In this document: positions 34,306 to 42,507 of the stretch, in pieces
Layout of the letters: each line of letters starts with the position of its first letter
How positions within the stretch are numbered: the first letter of the stretch is position 1
From: JABWCQ01 sp964587105
GTDB taxonomy: Bacteria > Electryoneota > RPQS01
Length of the DNA: 64,000 nucleotides
Assembly (NCBI GenBank): GCA_964587105.1
Contig: CAZPKG010000005.1
Span: forward strand, 62,001 to 126,000
Direction of reading: 5' to 3'
Notes under the pieces: generated by a model
Seen by the model: the letters and a program-made list of their open reading frames with translations, nothing else
Told to the model about the DNA's origin: nothing
The model's database searches: none
Translations under genes and position numbers: made by a program

Positions 34306-34473
34306 TCTGCGGTCGCCGAGCCGGGTTAAGGTCCGCCGCAACCCGGCCGGAATCGTTTTCTGCATTGTTGCCTAAATACATAACTACAACAATATCACAA
34401 CACAAATCAGGTGATTCGACCAGTCCATAAAAAACAATAACTAAATCATAAATATTTGATTTCTCGATCCCAA

Positions 34474-34502
34474 AAAAAGAGAGGTCAACGCCTCTCTTTT
34501 AC
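34474..34502 (-). terminator. Terminator downstream of the metal-ATPase gene
   Basis: Minus strand AAAAGAGAGGC, loop, ACCTCTC then T7. It lies about 220 bp past the stop codon of the ATPase, leaving a long 3' untranslated stretch. Confidence 0.8.
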
Positions 34503-34629
34503 CTAACTTCAATAAAACATAAGTCAATAAAAATCAAAACTGAAGAGGTGTTAACTTTGCACTATTTTGAACAAACGGGCAGTTAAATTCATTTCAAATC
34601 AATGATTTGTACGATTTATACAAAATCAC

Positions 34630-34658
34630 TTGACAAACAGTCGTTTATACCGTATATT
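34630..34658 (+). promoter_or_regulatory. Promoter-like pair pointing into the ATPase 3' end
   Basis: TTGACA (34630-34635), 17 nt, TATATT (34653-34658): nearly consensus sigma70. Transcription would run antisense into the 3' end of the metal ATPase. An inverted TTGTA/TACAA pair lies just upstream. Confidence 0.45.
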
Positions 34659-34723
34659 ATGCTCGTTCGTTCGACAAAGAAACTCTCCGACCGAAATCCA
34701 CTCTTCTATCTCCACATTTTCCG

Positions 34724-36568
34724 CTAAATATCCGTCAATTCCTTCGGCGGCCACGCGGCTCGAAGCGCGTTCAGTACGGCCACGACATCAATGATCTCCT
34801 GCCCGATTGCTCCGGCAACCGGAGTGAGATATCCCGCAGCGGCGAACGCCATCCCGCCCACACTCAACGCCATCCCCCCTACCGCGCTCTGCAACGCGAT
34901 GTGCCTCATGCGCTCACTGATGTGCATGAACTCATCGACTTTAGTTAACGAGTTGTCCATCACAACCACTCCGGCAGCTTCGGACGTGACTTCGCTGTTT
35001 TGGCCAATGGCAATCCCGACTGTCGCAGCCATCATCGCGGGAGCATCGTTAATCCCGTCGCCGACATACAGCGTTTTCGCTTTCGATGTTTCGTGCCGCA
35101 CGATGGCGAGCTTTTGCTCGGGGCTCTGCTCAGCGTGGATTTCGGTAATACCGACTTCTTCGGCCAAATAATGAACTTCTGATTCACGATCACCGGAAAC
35201 GAGCATCACGCGATTAAACTGGTGCTTGGTTCCGAGATGGCTGATAAACGAGTGACTGTCCGACCGCGGTGCATCGCGGAATCGCAAAACGCCGGCGTAC
35301 TGATCATCAATCACGACGACGCATTCAAGCCCGCCTTCACTCGGTGGAAAATCTCGGAAATCGTGAATCTGATTCGACATCAATTTCGTCCTGCTGGTGA
35401 TAACCACGCGATGATTTTCCACGACGCCGCGCAAGCCCTGCCCGGGCCGCTCACTGACTTCACTCGCTTCGGGAATCGTAACACCCTCAGTTCGCGCGGC
35501 CTCCATAATCGCACGAGCGAGCGGATGTTTCGAGTAGTGTTCAACTCCGGCAACCAAGGCCAACACGCGACGTTCATCGAATCCGTCCGCAATCAATCGC
35601 TCGGTCAGTTTCGGCTCACCGTAAGTCAACGTTCCTGTTTTGTCAAAGATCGCAGTCCGGCAAGTGGCAATCTGTTCCAACACGACCGGGCTCTTGATAA
35701 TAATCGCTCGCCGGGCACACAATGAAATCGAACCAATGATTGAAATTGGAATAGCAATCAGGAGCGGACAGGGAGTGGCAATCACCAATACGGCAAGAAA
35801 GCGCGTGGCTTCACCGCTGATGAGCCATGCCACGATAGCAATTGCCACGGCAATCGGAGTATAGAAAGCGCCAAGCTGGTCGCCCAATCTGCGCATATGC
35901 GGACGAGTCTGCTCGGACTCGCGCATGACCTCCATGATTTTCGCATAGCGCGAATCCTCTGCCCGTGCTGTGGCCTGAATTGTAAGCGCGGCCTCGCCGT
36001 TTATGGCGCCGGAAATAACGACGGAACCGGACGTTTTCGACATGTGAAACGGTTCGCCGGTCAAGTACGATTCGTCCATCGTGCCGTGACCTTCCAACAC
36101 CGTTCCATCCACCGGGCAGATGTCGTGCGGATAGACGATCAATGTGTCACCGACGGAAACCTGATCCAAAGAGATGTCCGTGATTCGGCCATTGGCTTTT
36201 AGATGTGCGACCGATGGCATCCGCTTGGCGAGCGCCTTCAGCACCGATGATGCGTTGCTCAAAGCATAATCTTCAAGCGCTTCACCGCCCGAGAGCATCA
36301 GCACAACCAGCGTTCCGGCTAAATACTCACCAAGTATAACGGATGTGACAATCGAGATTCCGGCCAACAAGTCGGAGCCGAACTCTCGTTTGAAAAGTTT
36401 CACCGTCAGCTCATAAACCAACGGCAAACCGCCCAGGAAGAGAGCAATGTACAACGGCCAATTATAGACTTGTTCGGTCGTGTTTGCACCGAACTTCAAC
36501 AATAGATTGGCAGCAATCGCGACGACTGCAAGAGTCGCGATGAGCAGGTTTTTGTGGCGTAGAATCAT
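34724..36568 (-). CDS. P1B-type heavy-metal-transporting ATPase
   Basis: 614 aa. No N-terminal HMA metal-binding domain; the protein begins directly with membrane helices. Actuator TGEP (DESYLTGEPF), transmembrane metal motif TPCPLL (CPC), phosphorylation site FDKTGTLT, hinge region YVGDGINDAPAM, and the HP pair in HYSKHPLARA mark a P1B pump. The CPC motif fits Zn/Cd/Pb or Cu export types; which metal cannot be fixed. It overlaps the upstream cupin gene by one base (ATG/TGA), so the two are co-translated. Confidence 0.93.
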   Translation of the reverse strand: MILRHKNLLIATLAVVAIAANLLLKFGANTTEQVYNWPLYIALFLGGLPLVYELTVKLFKREFGSDLLAGISIVTSVILGEYLAGTLVVLMLSGGEALEDYALSNASSVLKALAKRMPSVAHLKANGRITDISLDQVSVGDTLIVYPHDICPVDGTVLEGHGTMDESYLTGEPFHMSKTSGSVVISGAINGEAALTIQATARAEDSRYAKIMEVMRESEQTRPHMRRLGDQLGAFYTPIAVAIAIVAWLISGEATRFLAVLVIATPCPLLIAIPISIIGSISLCARRAIIIKSPVVLEQIATCRTAIFDKTGTLTYGEPKLTERLIADGFDERRVLALVAGVEHYSKHPLARAIMEAARTEGVTIPEASEVSERPGQGLRGVVENHRVVITSRTKLMSNQIHDFRDFPPSEGGLECVVVIDDQYAGVLRFRDAPRSDSHSFISHLGTKHQFNRVMLVSGDRESEVHYLAEEVGITEIHAEQSPEQKLAIVRHETSKAKTLYVGDGINDAPAMMAATVGIAIGQNSEVTSEAAGVVVMDNSLTKVDEFMHISERMRHIALQSAVGGMALSVGGMAFAAAGYLTPVAGAIGQEIIDVVAVLNALRAAWPPKELTDI

Positions 36569-36876
36569 CAGCCTTTTATCATCGTCAAGAGCATTTTGAA
36601 TTGTGTTTTGGCTTTGACCGCGTGCGGAATATTGGCAGGCATAATCACGAACTCATTGGTTTTGGCAATTTGTGATTGGCCGCCGATGATAAGTTCAACT
36701 TCGCCATCGAGCACATGGACCATTGCATCAAACGGCGCAGAATGTTCTGAAAGCTCCTGCCCTTTGTCGAAGGCGAACAATGTAACCGTCCCGTGCGGCT
36801 GCTTCGAAAGAGTCTTGCTGACAACCGCGCCGGAGTTGTATTGAATAGAGTCGAGTAGATGAATTGCTTCGGACAT
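36568..36876 (-). CDS. Small single-domain cupin
   Basis: 102 aa. Cupin strands with motif 1 remnant ELSEHSAPFDAMVHVLDGEVELIIGG and motif 2 FVIMPANIPHAVKA. One His of motif 1 (SEHSAP) and one of motif 2 (IPHAV) are kept, so metal binding is possible. Stop overlaps the start of the metal ATPase, suggesting a role in metal handling or sensing (inference). A terminator follows the next gene upstream, so cupin-ATPase is probably a two-gene operon. Confidence 0.85.
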   Translation of the reverse strand: MSEAIHLLDSIQYNSGAVVSKTLSKQPHGTVTLFAFDKGQELSEHSAPFDAMVHVLDGEVELIIGGQSQIAKTNEFVIMPANIPHAVKAKTQFKMLLTMIKG

Positions 36877-36931
36877 AAAATTCCCCTTTTTGAATCGTGT
36901 CTTACAAAGTAGGTCGTCCGCTTGAAAAAGT

Positions 36932-36957
36932 CAAGGGCAACCATTCGGCTGCCCTTG
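36932..36957 (-). terminator. Terminator after the di-haem peroxidase gene
   Basis: CAAGGGCA-CC...GG-TGCCCTTG stem with one mismatch, then GACTTTTTC on the minus strand. Confidence 0.7.
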
Positions 36958-36965
36958 TAAAGAAT

Positions 36966-38300
36966 TTAGCCCGGAATTCCCGGAGGCGGAGGCGGCCCGG
37001 CGCTTAAGCCGAAAACGGGAACTAAACCACTCGGAACTCGCTCGGGAACAGCCATCAGTAACGGGGACAGTGCCGTGCCGGGATCGGTAAGAGAGTTCAT
37101 GAAGGCGATAATGTCCTGCATCTCTTGCGTCGTTAGATTCAGGGGAGTTTGTAACTCATCCGGTAGCTCGGAGTCACCAATTTCGGCATGACGCGGAAAC
37201 GCTGCTTGATTGTAGAAGTCCATAACTTGCTCGAGATTTTCGAACACGCCGTCGTGCATATAGGGCGGCGTCAGTTCAACGTTGCGCAACGTCGGAGTTC
37301 TGAACATATAGCGGTCAGCGGGATTCAGTGAGAATTCTTCACGGCCGCAATCATCACCGGGAATAACAGCTTTGCCGGGACCTTCCTGCGGAACACCGTT
37401 GACAACAAATTTGTAGTCACTGAACATCGGTCCGCTATGACACTCGGCGCATTTGCCTTTGGTAAAAAAGAGTTCCAATCCGCGCAGTTCAGCGGAGGTG
37501 AGCGCATTGTCATCACCTGCCACATAGCGGTCATAGCGAGAATTGCGCGTCACAAGTTCGCGCTCGTATGAGGCCATCGCCCGGCCATAAGTTGACGAAT
37601 CTATCACGTGTTCGCGCTGCCCGTGGAGCCACTCTTCATTCTCTTGCGGGAAAGCGACGGCGAACCGCTCAATATATTCGGGCACATCCCGCAAGCGGGC
37701 GAGCACGGAGTCGAGCGCATTGTCAGCAGCTACAGCATCCGAACCGGGATAGGCATCGCCGCGCATTTCCACTCGCGAAGTGATGGGCTTAGTGGCTTGG
37801 ACTTCGAGACTCTTGACACGGCCATCCCAGAAGAAGAATCCGTTGTGCGTCGCTTCGCCGGTTTCATCAGCGTTAAACGCCGTATTAAAAACCGTGGGCG
37901 AATTGCGCGGCGTGAAACCAACCGGTGCATTGGTATAAGATGAATTACCACGAATACGATCGGGACCCAAGCCCATTGAACCTGCAACTCCGACAGGGAA
38001 TTGGCGTAAATCGGCAAACGCAAAAGCCGGATGGTGGCAGGTCGCGCAAGAAACATCTTTCTCGCCACCCAACAACGGATCAAAGAATAAGAGGCGACCA
38101 AGCCAAATGCGTTCTTGAATCGGTGGATTATTAGCCGGATAGGGAATCGGGCCAAGCGGCTGAAGATCAAAGCGCTCGCGGGCAGAGATTGGCGATGTGA
38201 CGACGTTGTCATCATCATTCTCACTGCAACCGACCAATCCGAGGAGCATAACTCCCAGAACAAACGGCAGCAGACGGACAGAGTAACGCAATAGGTTCAT
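36966..38300 (-). CDS. Di-haem cytochrome c peroxidase / MauG family lipoprotein
   Basis: 444 aa. Lipoprotein signal (LLPFVLGVMLLGLVGC) followed by SENDDDN. Two c-type haem sites: CATCHHPAFA in the N-terminal half and CAECHSGPMF in the C-terminal half. The LGRLLFFDPLLGGEKDVSC start, LRNVELTPPYMHDGVF and QDIIAFMNSLTD segments are typical of CcpA/MauG. It reduces peroxide or modifies proteins in the periplasm, here tethered to a membrane. A Pro/Gly-rich C-terminus (LSAGPPPPPGIPG) is unusual. Standalone transcript by terminator positions. Confidence 0.93.
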   Translation of the reverse strand: MNLLRYSVRLLPFVLGVMLLGLVGCSENDDDNVVTSPISARERFDLQPLGPIPYPANNPPIQERIWLGRLLFFDPLLGGEKDVSCATCHHPAFAFADLRQFPVGVAGSMGLGPDRIRGNSSYTNAPVGFTPRNSPTVFNTAFNADETGEATHNGFFFWDGRVKSLEVQATKPITSRVEMRGDAYPGSDAVAADNALDSVLARLRDVPEYIERFAVAFPQENEEWLHGQREHVIDSSTYGRAMASYERELVTRNSRYDRYVAGDDNALTSAELRGLELFFTKGKCAECHSGPMFSDYKFVVNGVPQEGPGKAVIPGDDCGREEFSLNPADRYMFRTPTLRNVELTPPYMHDGVFENLEQVMDFYNQAAFPRHAEIGDSELPDELQTPLNLTTQEMQDIIAFMNSLTDPGTALSPLLMAVPERVPSGLVPVFGLSAGPPPPPGIPG

Positions 38301-38457
38301 AATTTCTCCCAGGCTTTTAAGGTGCTAATAAGGCCGCCAAACAGATTGCGCGAGTGGTTGGCCGTTTCCAATATACAATGAACCCTACTTGGGTTGCAAG
38401 GTTTCGGCAGAGGATTTTTGAATAGGATAGAGTTTGTCAAGTATAACTAAAAAAGAA

Positions 38458-38481
38458 CGCCTGACTCAACAGAGTCAGGCG
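38458..38481 (-). terminator. Terminator of the cDPGS-like gene
   Basis: Perfect 10-bp stem CGCCTGACTC / GAGTCAGGCG with a 4-nt loop; on the minus strand it is followed by TTCTTTTTTAG. Confidence 0.88.
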
Positions 38482-38505
38482 CGTGACAATGTCACCTCAA
38501 CGAGG

Positions 38506-39837
38506 CTATTTCTTCTTCTTGCTTGAGAGAATCGGTGCCAGCGCATCTACCAACGTGGGGGTGCCGATTTCTTGCAGTTCGTATTGGACGCGGACGTGCG
38601 GTTTGGTGATTTTGATCACACGGCCCAAATCAATCGGAGTTGCGATGATGACCGAATCTACTTTCGCTTTGGTGATTGTAGCTTCAAGGTCCTTCATCTG
38701 CTTATCACCGTAACCCATCGCGGGAAGCAGTGTGCCGATTTCAGGATAGGTCTTGAAAGTGTCAGCAATCGAACCAACTGCGAACGGACGGGGATCAACC
38801 ATCTCAGCTGCGCCGTATTTCTTCGCGGCAACAACACCTGCGCCGTACTTCATTTCACCATGCGTGCAGGTTGGGCCGTCTTCAATCACAAGGACGCGCT
38901 TGCCGCGAATCAGCTCAGGCTTCTCGACCATTATGGGCGATGCGGCGTCAATGACCAGTGCCTTAGGATTGTACTTTTCAATCGAAGTGCGAAGCATCTG
39001 CATTTGGTCTAATGAAGCGCTGTCCACTTTGTTGATAACAATCACGTCGGCCATGCGGAAATTCGTCTCACCGGGGTAGTAGGACATTTCATTGCCCGCG
39101 CGCAGGGGATCGGCAACGGTGATGAAGACATCGGGTTTATAGAACGGCAGATCGTTATTGCCGCCATCCCACAAAATCACGTCGGCCTCTTTCTCGGCTT
39201 CACGGAGAATTTTTTCGTAGTCCACACCGGCATAAATAACTTGACCGCGCGCAATGTGCGGCTCGTACTCTTCCATCTCTTCGATAGTGCATTTGTGTTT
39301 CTTCAAATCAGCGATGGCGCCAAAACGCTGGACGATTTGCTTCGACAAATCACCATAGGGCATGGGGTGGCGAATCGCTACGACTTTCTTGCCGGCGGCT
39401 TTCAGAATTTCGGCAATCGCGCGCGTGGTTTGCGACTTACCTGAGCCTGTCCGGACTGCGCAGACGGCGACCACGGGCTTGGTCGATTTGATCATCGTCT
39501 CGCGGCCACCGACCAACTTGAAATTTGCTCCCGCTGCAAGAATGCGCGACGCCCAGTGCATGACGTACTCGTGCTTAACGTCGCTGTATGAATAAACGAC
39601 CTCGTCAATCTGATGTTTTTCGATCAGTTTTTCGAGATCCTTTTCAGCATGGATTGGAATACCTTTTGAGTAGAGTTTTCCGGCGAGGACGGCGGGATAG
39701 GTACGGTCGTCAATACCGGGAATCTGTGCGGCAGTGAAGGCGACGACGTCAAACATTTCGTTATCACGATAGATCGTGTTGAAATTGTGAAAGTCGCGAC
39801 CGGCGGCGCCTTGGATGATGGTTTTGATGCGTTTCAT
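38506..39837 (-). CDS. Cyclic 2,3-diphosphoglycerate synthase-like P-loop enzyme
   Basis: 443 aa. Family hallmarks: MKRIKTIIQGAAGRDFHNF at the N-terminus, then a P-loop AVRTGSGKSQTTR (about 132-144), DVILWDGGNNDLPFYKPD, FRMADVIVINKVDSA (GTPase-like specificity element) and GPTCTHGEMKYGAGV. In methanogens the enzyme makes cyclic 2,3-bisphosphoglycerate; many bacteria carry a homologue of unsettled role. The upstream neighbour is arginine deiminase, 87 bp away. Ends in SSKKKK. Function in this organism is open. Confidence 0.88.
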   Translation of the reverse strand: MKRIKTIIQGAAGRDFHNFNTIYRDNEMFDVVAFTAAQIPGIDDRTYPAVLAGKLYSKGIPIHAEKDLEKLIEKHQIDEVVYSYSDVKHEYVMHWASRILAAGANFKLVGGRETMIKSTKPVVAVCAVRTGSGKSQTTRAIAEILKAAGKKVVAIRHPMPYGDLSKQIVQRFGAIADLKKHKCTIEEMEEYEPHIARGQVIYAGVDYEKILREAEKEADVILWDGGNNDLPFYKPDVFITVADPLRAGNEMSYYPGETNFRMADVIVINKVDSASLDQMQMLRTSIEKYNPKALVIDAASPIMVEKPELIRGKRVLVIEDGPTCTHGEMKYGAGVVAAKKYGAAEMVDPRPFAVGSIADTFKTYPEIGTLLPAMGYGDKQMKDLEATITKAKVDSVIIATPIDLGRVIKITKPHVRVQYELQEIGTPTLVDALAPILSSKKKK

Positions 39838-39891
39838 AACAAAATTAGAAATAGGAAATGGGAAATATGAACAGTCGGAAATTTTAGGTTT

Positions 39892-39920
39892 GGGGGCACC
39901 CGCAGCGGGTGCCGCCGCGA
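39892..39920. repeat. Family D palindrome
   Basis: GGGGCACCCGC-A-GCGGGTGCC followed by GCCGCGAG, as at 6588-6616. A pyrimidine/purine tract (GAAATAGGAAATGGGAAATA) lies just to the left, at 39848-39867. Confidence 0.8.
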
Positions 39921-39924
39921 GAAA

Positions 39925-41088
39925 TTAATTACTTGCTCTAACCAGCGGCATGGACATGCATCTTGGGCCGCCTAAGCCGCGAACTAATTCGCTTCCGGGG
40001 ATTTCGAGAACTTCGACGCCGTTGTCGCGGAGCGTTTTGTTCGTGTGAATGTTGCGCTCGTAGGAGATGACGACGTTGGGCGCGAGTGCGAGCATGTTTG
40101 AACCGGCGCTGCGCTGCTCGCGTGCGGCATAGCGTAAATCGCCGCTTGCCGTGCGGATGATGTTGAGCGGCTCGCCGAGTTCGTCTTTCAGGATGTCAAT
40201 CAGTGTGCGTTTTTCGCGTTTGACATTGGGCTTGCCGTCATCGGCGGCCTCGTAACAGCGCACGGACGGGCTGTGCTCAATGACCAACGGAAAAAACACG
40301 ACGCTTTTGGGACCGACAATGGTGAACACTGTGTCGAGATGCATGTACACTCGTTCAGGTGGAATCTCGACTTCATAGACTCGCTTGGCTTTGCCTTGAC
40401 GAAAAAGATTTGCAGCGAGCAGAGCAATCGTCTCGCTGCGCGTGCGCTCGCTTCTACCGACTGCAATGGCGTCTTCGTTGATGACGATGATGTCGCCGCC
40501 TTCGATTGTGTAGGGACGGGCTTCAAGATCGCTGGCCCCAAAGATGAACTTCGTCCCGGCAAACGCAGGATGCAATTCGAGTACGGTGTGTGTGACCCAA
40601 GTTTCCCGAATGCGCGCGGGATAATGCGCGTTGCAGGAAATGACTTCGTCGCGAAAAACCATTGCGGGGTCGCGAGTGAAGTAGGAGTTCGGGCTTGGGT
40701 CTATGAGAAAACGGTCGTGATGGTGGGCTAAGCCCACGTCTTGCGCTGACGCGTTGTCAAATTCATTCTGCGTGAGGCCTTCAAAGACGACACGAGCGAT
40801 GGCTTCGGGTGAGAACTTATCCAGAATCGGCTGTGCAAGCGCGGGGTTGTGATTCAAGTCACAGGCTTCGCGGATTAGCCGCTCACGTCCTGCTTCGGTG
40901 GCCACGACATCTTTCACGAGATCGGCAAGTTTTAGGACCGTAACGCCGCGCGCCTGCATCGTCTGCGAAAATGCGTCGTGCTCCTCCTGCATCCGGCGCA
41001 GAAACGGAATGTCCTCCAGCAAAAAGCCCTGCACGTTTCCGGGGGTCAAGCGGTCAAGTTCATCACCCGGGCGATGGACGACGACCAC
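39925..41088 (-). CDS. arcA: Arginine deiminase, start uncertain
   Basis: 387 aa from a GTG at 41088. Motifs: VHRPGDELDRLTP, LLEDIPFLRRMQEEHDAF, NSYFTRDPAMVF, MHLDTVFTIV (catalytic His) and GGPRCMSMPLVR (catalytic Cys near the C-terminus). It converts arginine to citrulline and ammonia. The family normally begins about 10-30 residues earlier; the same frame runs upstream through FLHRIQLDIRNEFDPLKV but has no start codon. An ATG at 41170 would join this frame if one A were removed from its ATGCAAAAATAG context, so a one-base indel in A5 is suspected. No carbamate kinase or OTC gene is nearby. Confidence 0.9.
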   Translation of the reverse strand: MVVVHRPGDELDRLTPGNVQGFLLEDIPFLRRMQEEHDAFSQTMQARGVTVLKLADLVKDVVATEAGRERLIREACDLNHNPALAQPILDKFSPEAIARVVFEGLTQNEFDNASAQDVGLAHHHDRFLIDPSPNSYFTRDPAMVFRDEVISCNAHYPARIRETWVTHTVLELHPAFAGTKFIFGASDLEARPYTIEGGDIIVINEDAIAVGRSERTRSETIALLAANLFRQGKAKRVYEVEIPPERVYMHLDTVFTIVGPKSVVFFPLVIEHSPSVRCYEAADDGKPNVKREKRTLIDILKDELGEPLNIIRTASGDLRYAAREQRSAGSNMLALAPNVVISYERNIHTNKTLRDNGVEVLEIPGSELVRGLGGPRCMSMPLVRASN

Positions 41089-41264
41089 CTTCAGGGGGTC
41101 GAACTCATTGCGGATATCAAGCTGAATGCGGTGCAGAAAACCCTCGCGGTAAAACCGACTATTTTTGCATAATAATGCTCAATTTAGGGAGATTTGCTCG
41201 CACTTTCAAGCAGTCGCCATTGCGGGTCTGGAGACCCACAACGGCGATTATTGAACTCTGAGCC

Positions 41265-42311
41265 TTAGGTGCCCAGCAATTTGGCGAGTTCGGAGATAGC
41301 GCGGCCTTCCCATAGGGCGGCTTGGTCAACAAGATTGGCGGCTTCGCGGCGGCGGCGGTTGTCGCGCCAATGGTTGACATTGGTGTCCGGCCCGCGAAGG
41401 GATTTTCCGTGATCAAACCGCTCGTAAACGCGGCCCAGATGCTTTGAAAATTCCAGCCATGAGGCCGCAGATTGGCCAAAGTTGGTGCTGGCTTTGGATA
41501 GGACTTGGCGGGGTTTTCCGCCGAAACGCGGGGCCAAGCGGTCGAGGAACTGGTGAACATGCGTACGCGCGTGGATTTGGCGGTACAATAGCGGCCCCAT
41601 CCAACTCGGTGTGTCGTGTTTGGTGAAATCGACTTCAGGATTTCGAAGGTCTTCGGCAAATTGTTTATAGGCCGCAAGCCCGATATCCACACCGTCAATC
41701 TGTTCGTGCCGCCAGTTGGCTATTGTGCGGCGCACCACCAACGGCAATAAGGCCATCCAGTCGGGATCGGGATGCTCGACGTAGTTCACACGCAGAAGGG
41801 TGTTTCCCTCGTCAATTTGCAGCCGCCAATCGTAGAGGTCGCACTCGGGGCGGGAGAGGATTTCATCGGGGAGGCGGTGTTCGATTCGGAGCACCTTGAG
41901 ATCAGATTCAAACGAGGCTTTTTCGTAGCCGAATACGAGCATCGGTTGTCTGAAGCGAGCCAAGAACAGAGCCCCCTCATCCAGCCACTCCTGTGCGATC
42001 TCAAAGGCCTTCAAGGAGGAGGAGGGGGTGATTTCCGTCCAAGTGATTCCGAGGGCGCGTGAGAGGGAATCAAGCGGCAGGATGGTGTTTTTGTCAACAG
42101 CACGAAGTGGGTCAGGTGAGTAGATAAACTGGAGGGCCTGACCGCTCAGGACCTCGGTGTCTCCCCAGCTCAGTCGGATGCCGTTTTTGGCAAGGAGCGC
42201 CCACAACCCAAAACCCAACGCAGGTTCAGATTCTCCAGAGGTTTGCCGGAGAGATTTTAACTGACCCGGGTAGTCTTTAACGTAAATTTCAGTTTTTGAG
42301 CGGGTTGCCAT
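41265..42311 (-). CDS. Hypothetical protein
   Basis: 348 aa, no signal peptide or membrane helix; cytoplasmic and mixed alpha/beta. Not recognised. Visible features: GFGLWALLAKNGIRLSWGD near the N-terminus, an acidic central part (LPDEILSRPECDLYDWRLQIDEGNTLLRV), a His-rich stretch (LLYRQIHARTHVHQFLDRLAPRF) and a basic region (NHWRDNRRRREAANLVDQAALWEGRA). Flanked by repeats on the upstream side and by the arginine deiminase gene downstream with 176 bp between. Codon use looks like the neighbours, so no sign of recent transfer. Confidence 0.7.
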   Translation of the reverse strand: MATRSKTEIYVKDYPGQLKSLRQTSGESEPALGFGLWALLAKNGIRLSWGDTEVLSGQALQFIYSPDPLRAVDKNTILPLDSLSRALGITWTEITPSSSLKAFEIAQEWLDEGALFLARFRQPMLVFGYEKASFESDLKVLRIEHRLPDEILSRPECDLYDWRLQIDEGNTLLRVNYVEHPDPDWMALLPLVVRRTIANWRHEQIDGVDIGLAAYKQFAEDLRNPEVDFTKHDTPSWMGPLLYRQIHARTHVHQFLDRLAPRFGGKPRQVLSKASTNFGQSAASWLEFSKHLGRVYERFDHGKSLRGPDTNVNHWRDNRRRREAANLVDQAALWEGRAISELAKLLGT

Positions 42312-42410
42312 ATCCTTAGAATACGAAAATCCGCTTGGAGACTCAAGAGGGGAAACTTCTGAAGGATAAGGGAAAGGGCCAGACTTTCATCGGCCCTATT
42401 TAGTTGGGAC

Positions 42411-42500
42411 GGGCGGATTGCCATCCGCCCCTACAAATTCAGCGATTCCGGCGGGGAATCCCCACCGGGACAGGCCGCTACGCTTAATCCCCGCTCGGCG
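42411..42500. repeat. Composite palindromic repeat (families B + C)
   Basis: 42411-42436 is a family B palindrome in reverse orientation (GGGCGGATTGCCATCCGCCC). 42444-42500 is a family C module with GATTCCGGCGGGG at one end and CCCCGCTCGGCG at the other, holding a variable middle. A GGATAAGGGAAAGGG tract lies at 42364. Confidence 0.85.
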
Positions 42501-42507
42501 AATGGCG

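Larger units (their letters stand above)
34216..34723. other. AT-rich intergenic region with repeats
   Basis: Holds a family A element, a CCGGGTT...AACCCGG inverted pair (34321-34345), the metal-ATPase terminator, an inverted TTGTA/TACAA pair (34607-34623) and a promoter-like pair on the plus strand. No convincing coding sequence. Confidence 0.6.

Noticed and set aside
34602..34727. 40-codon plus-strand ORF after the promoter-like pair
   Set aside because: It begins upstream of the promoter itself, has no ribosome site and no recognisable sequence.
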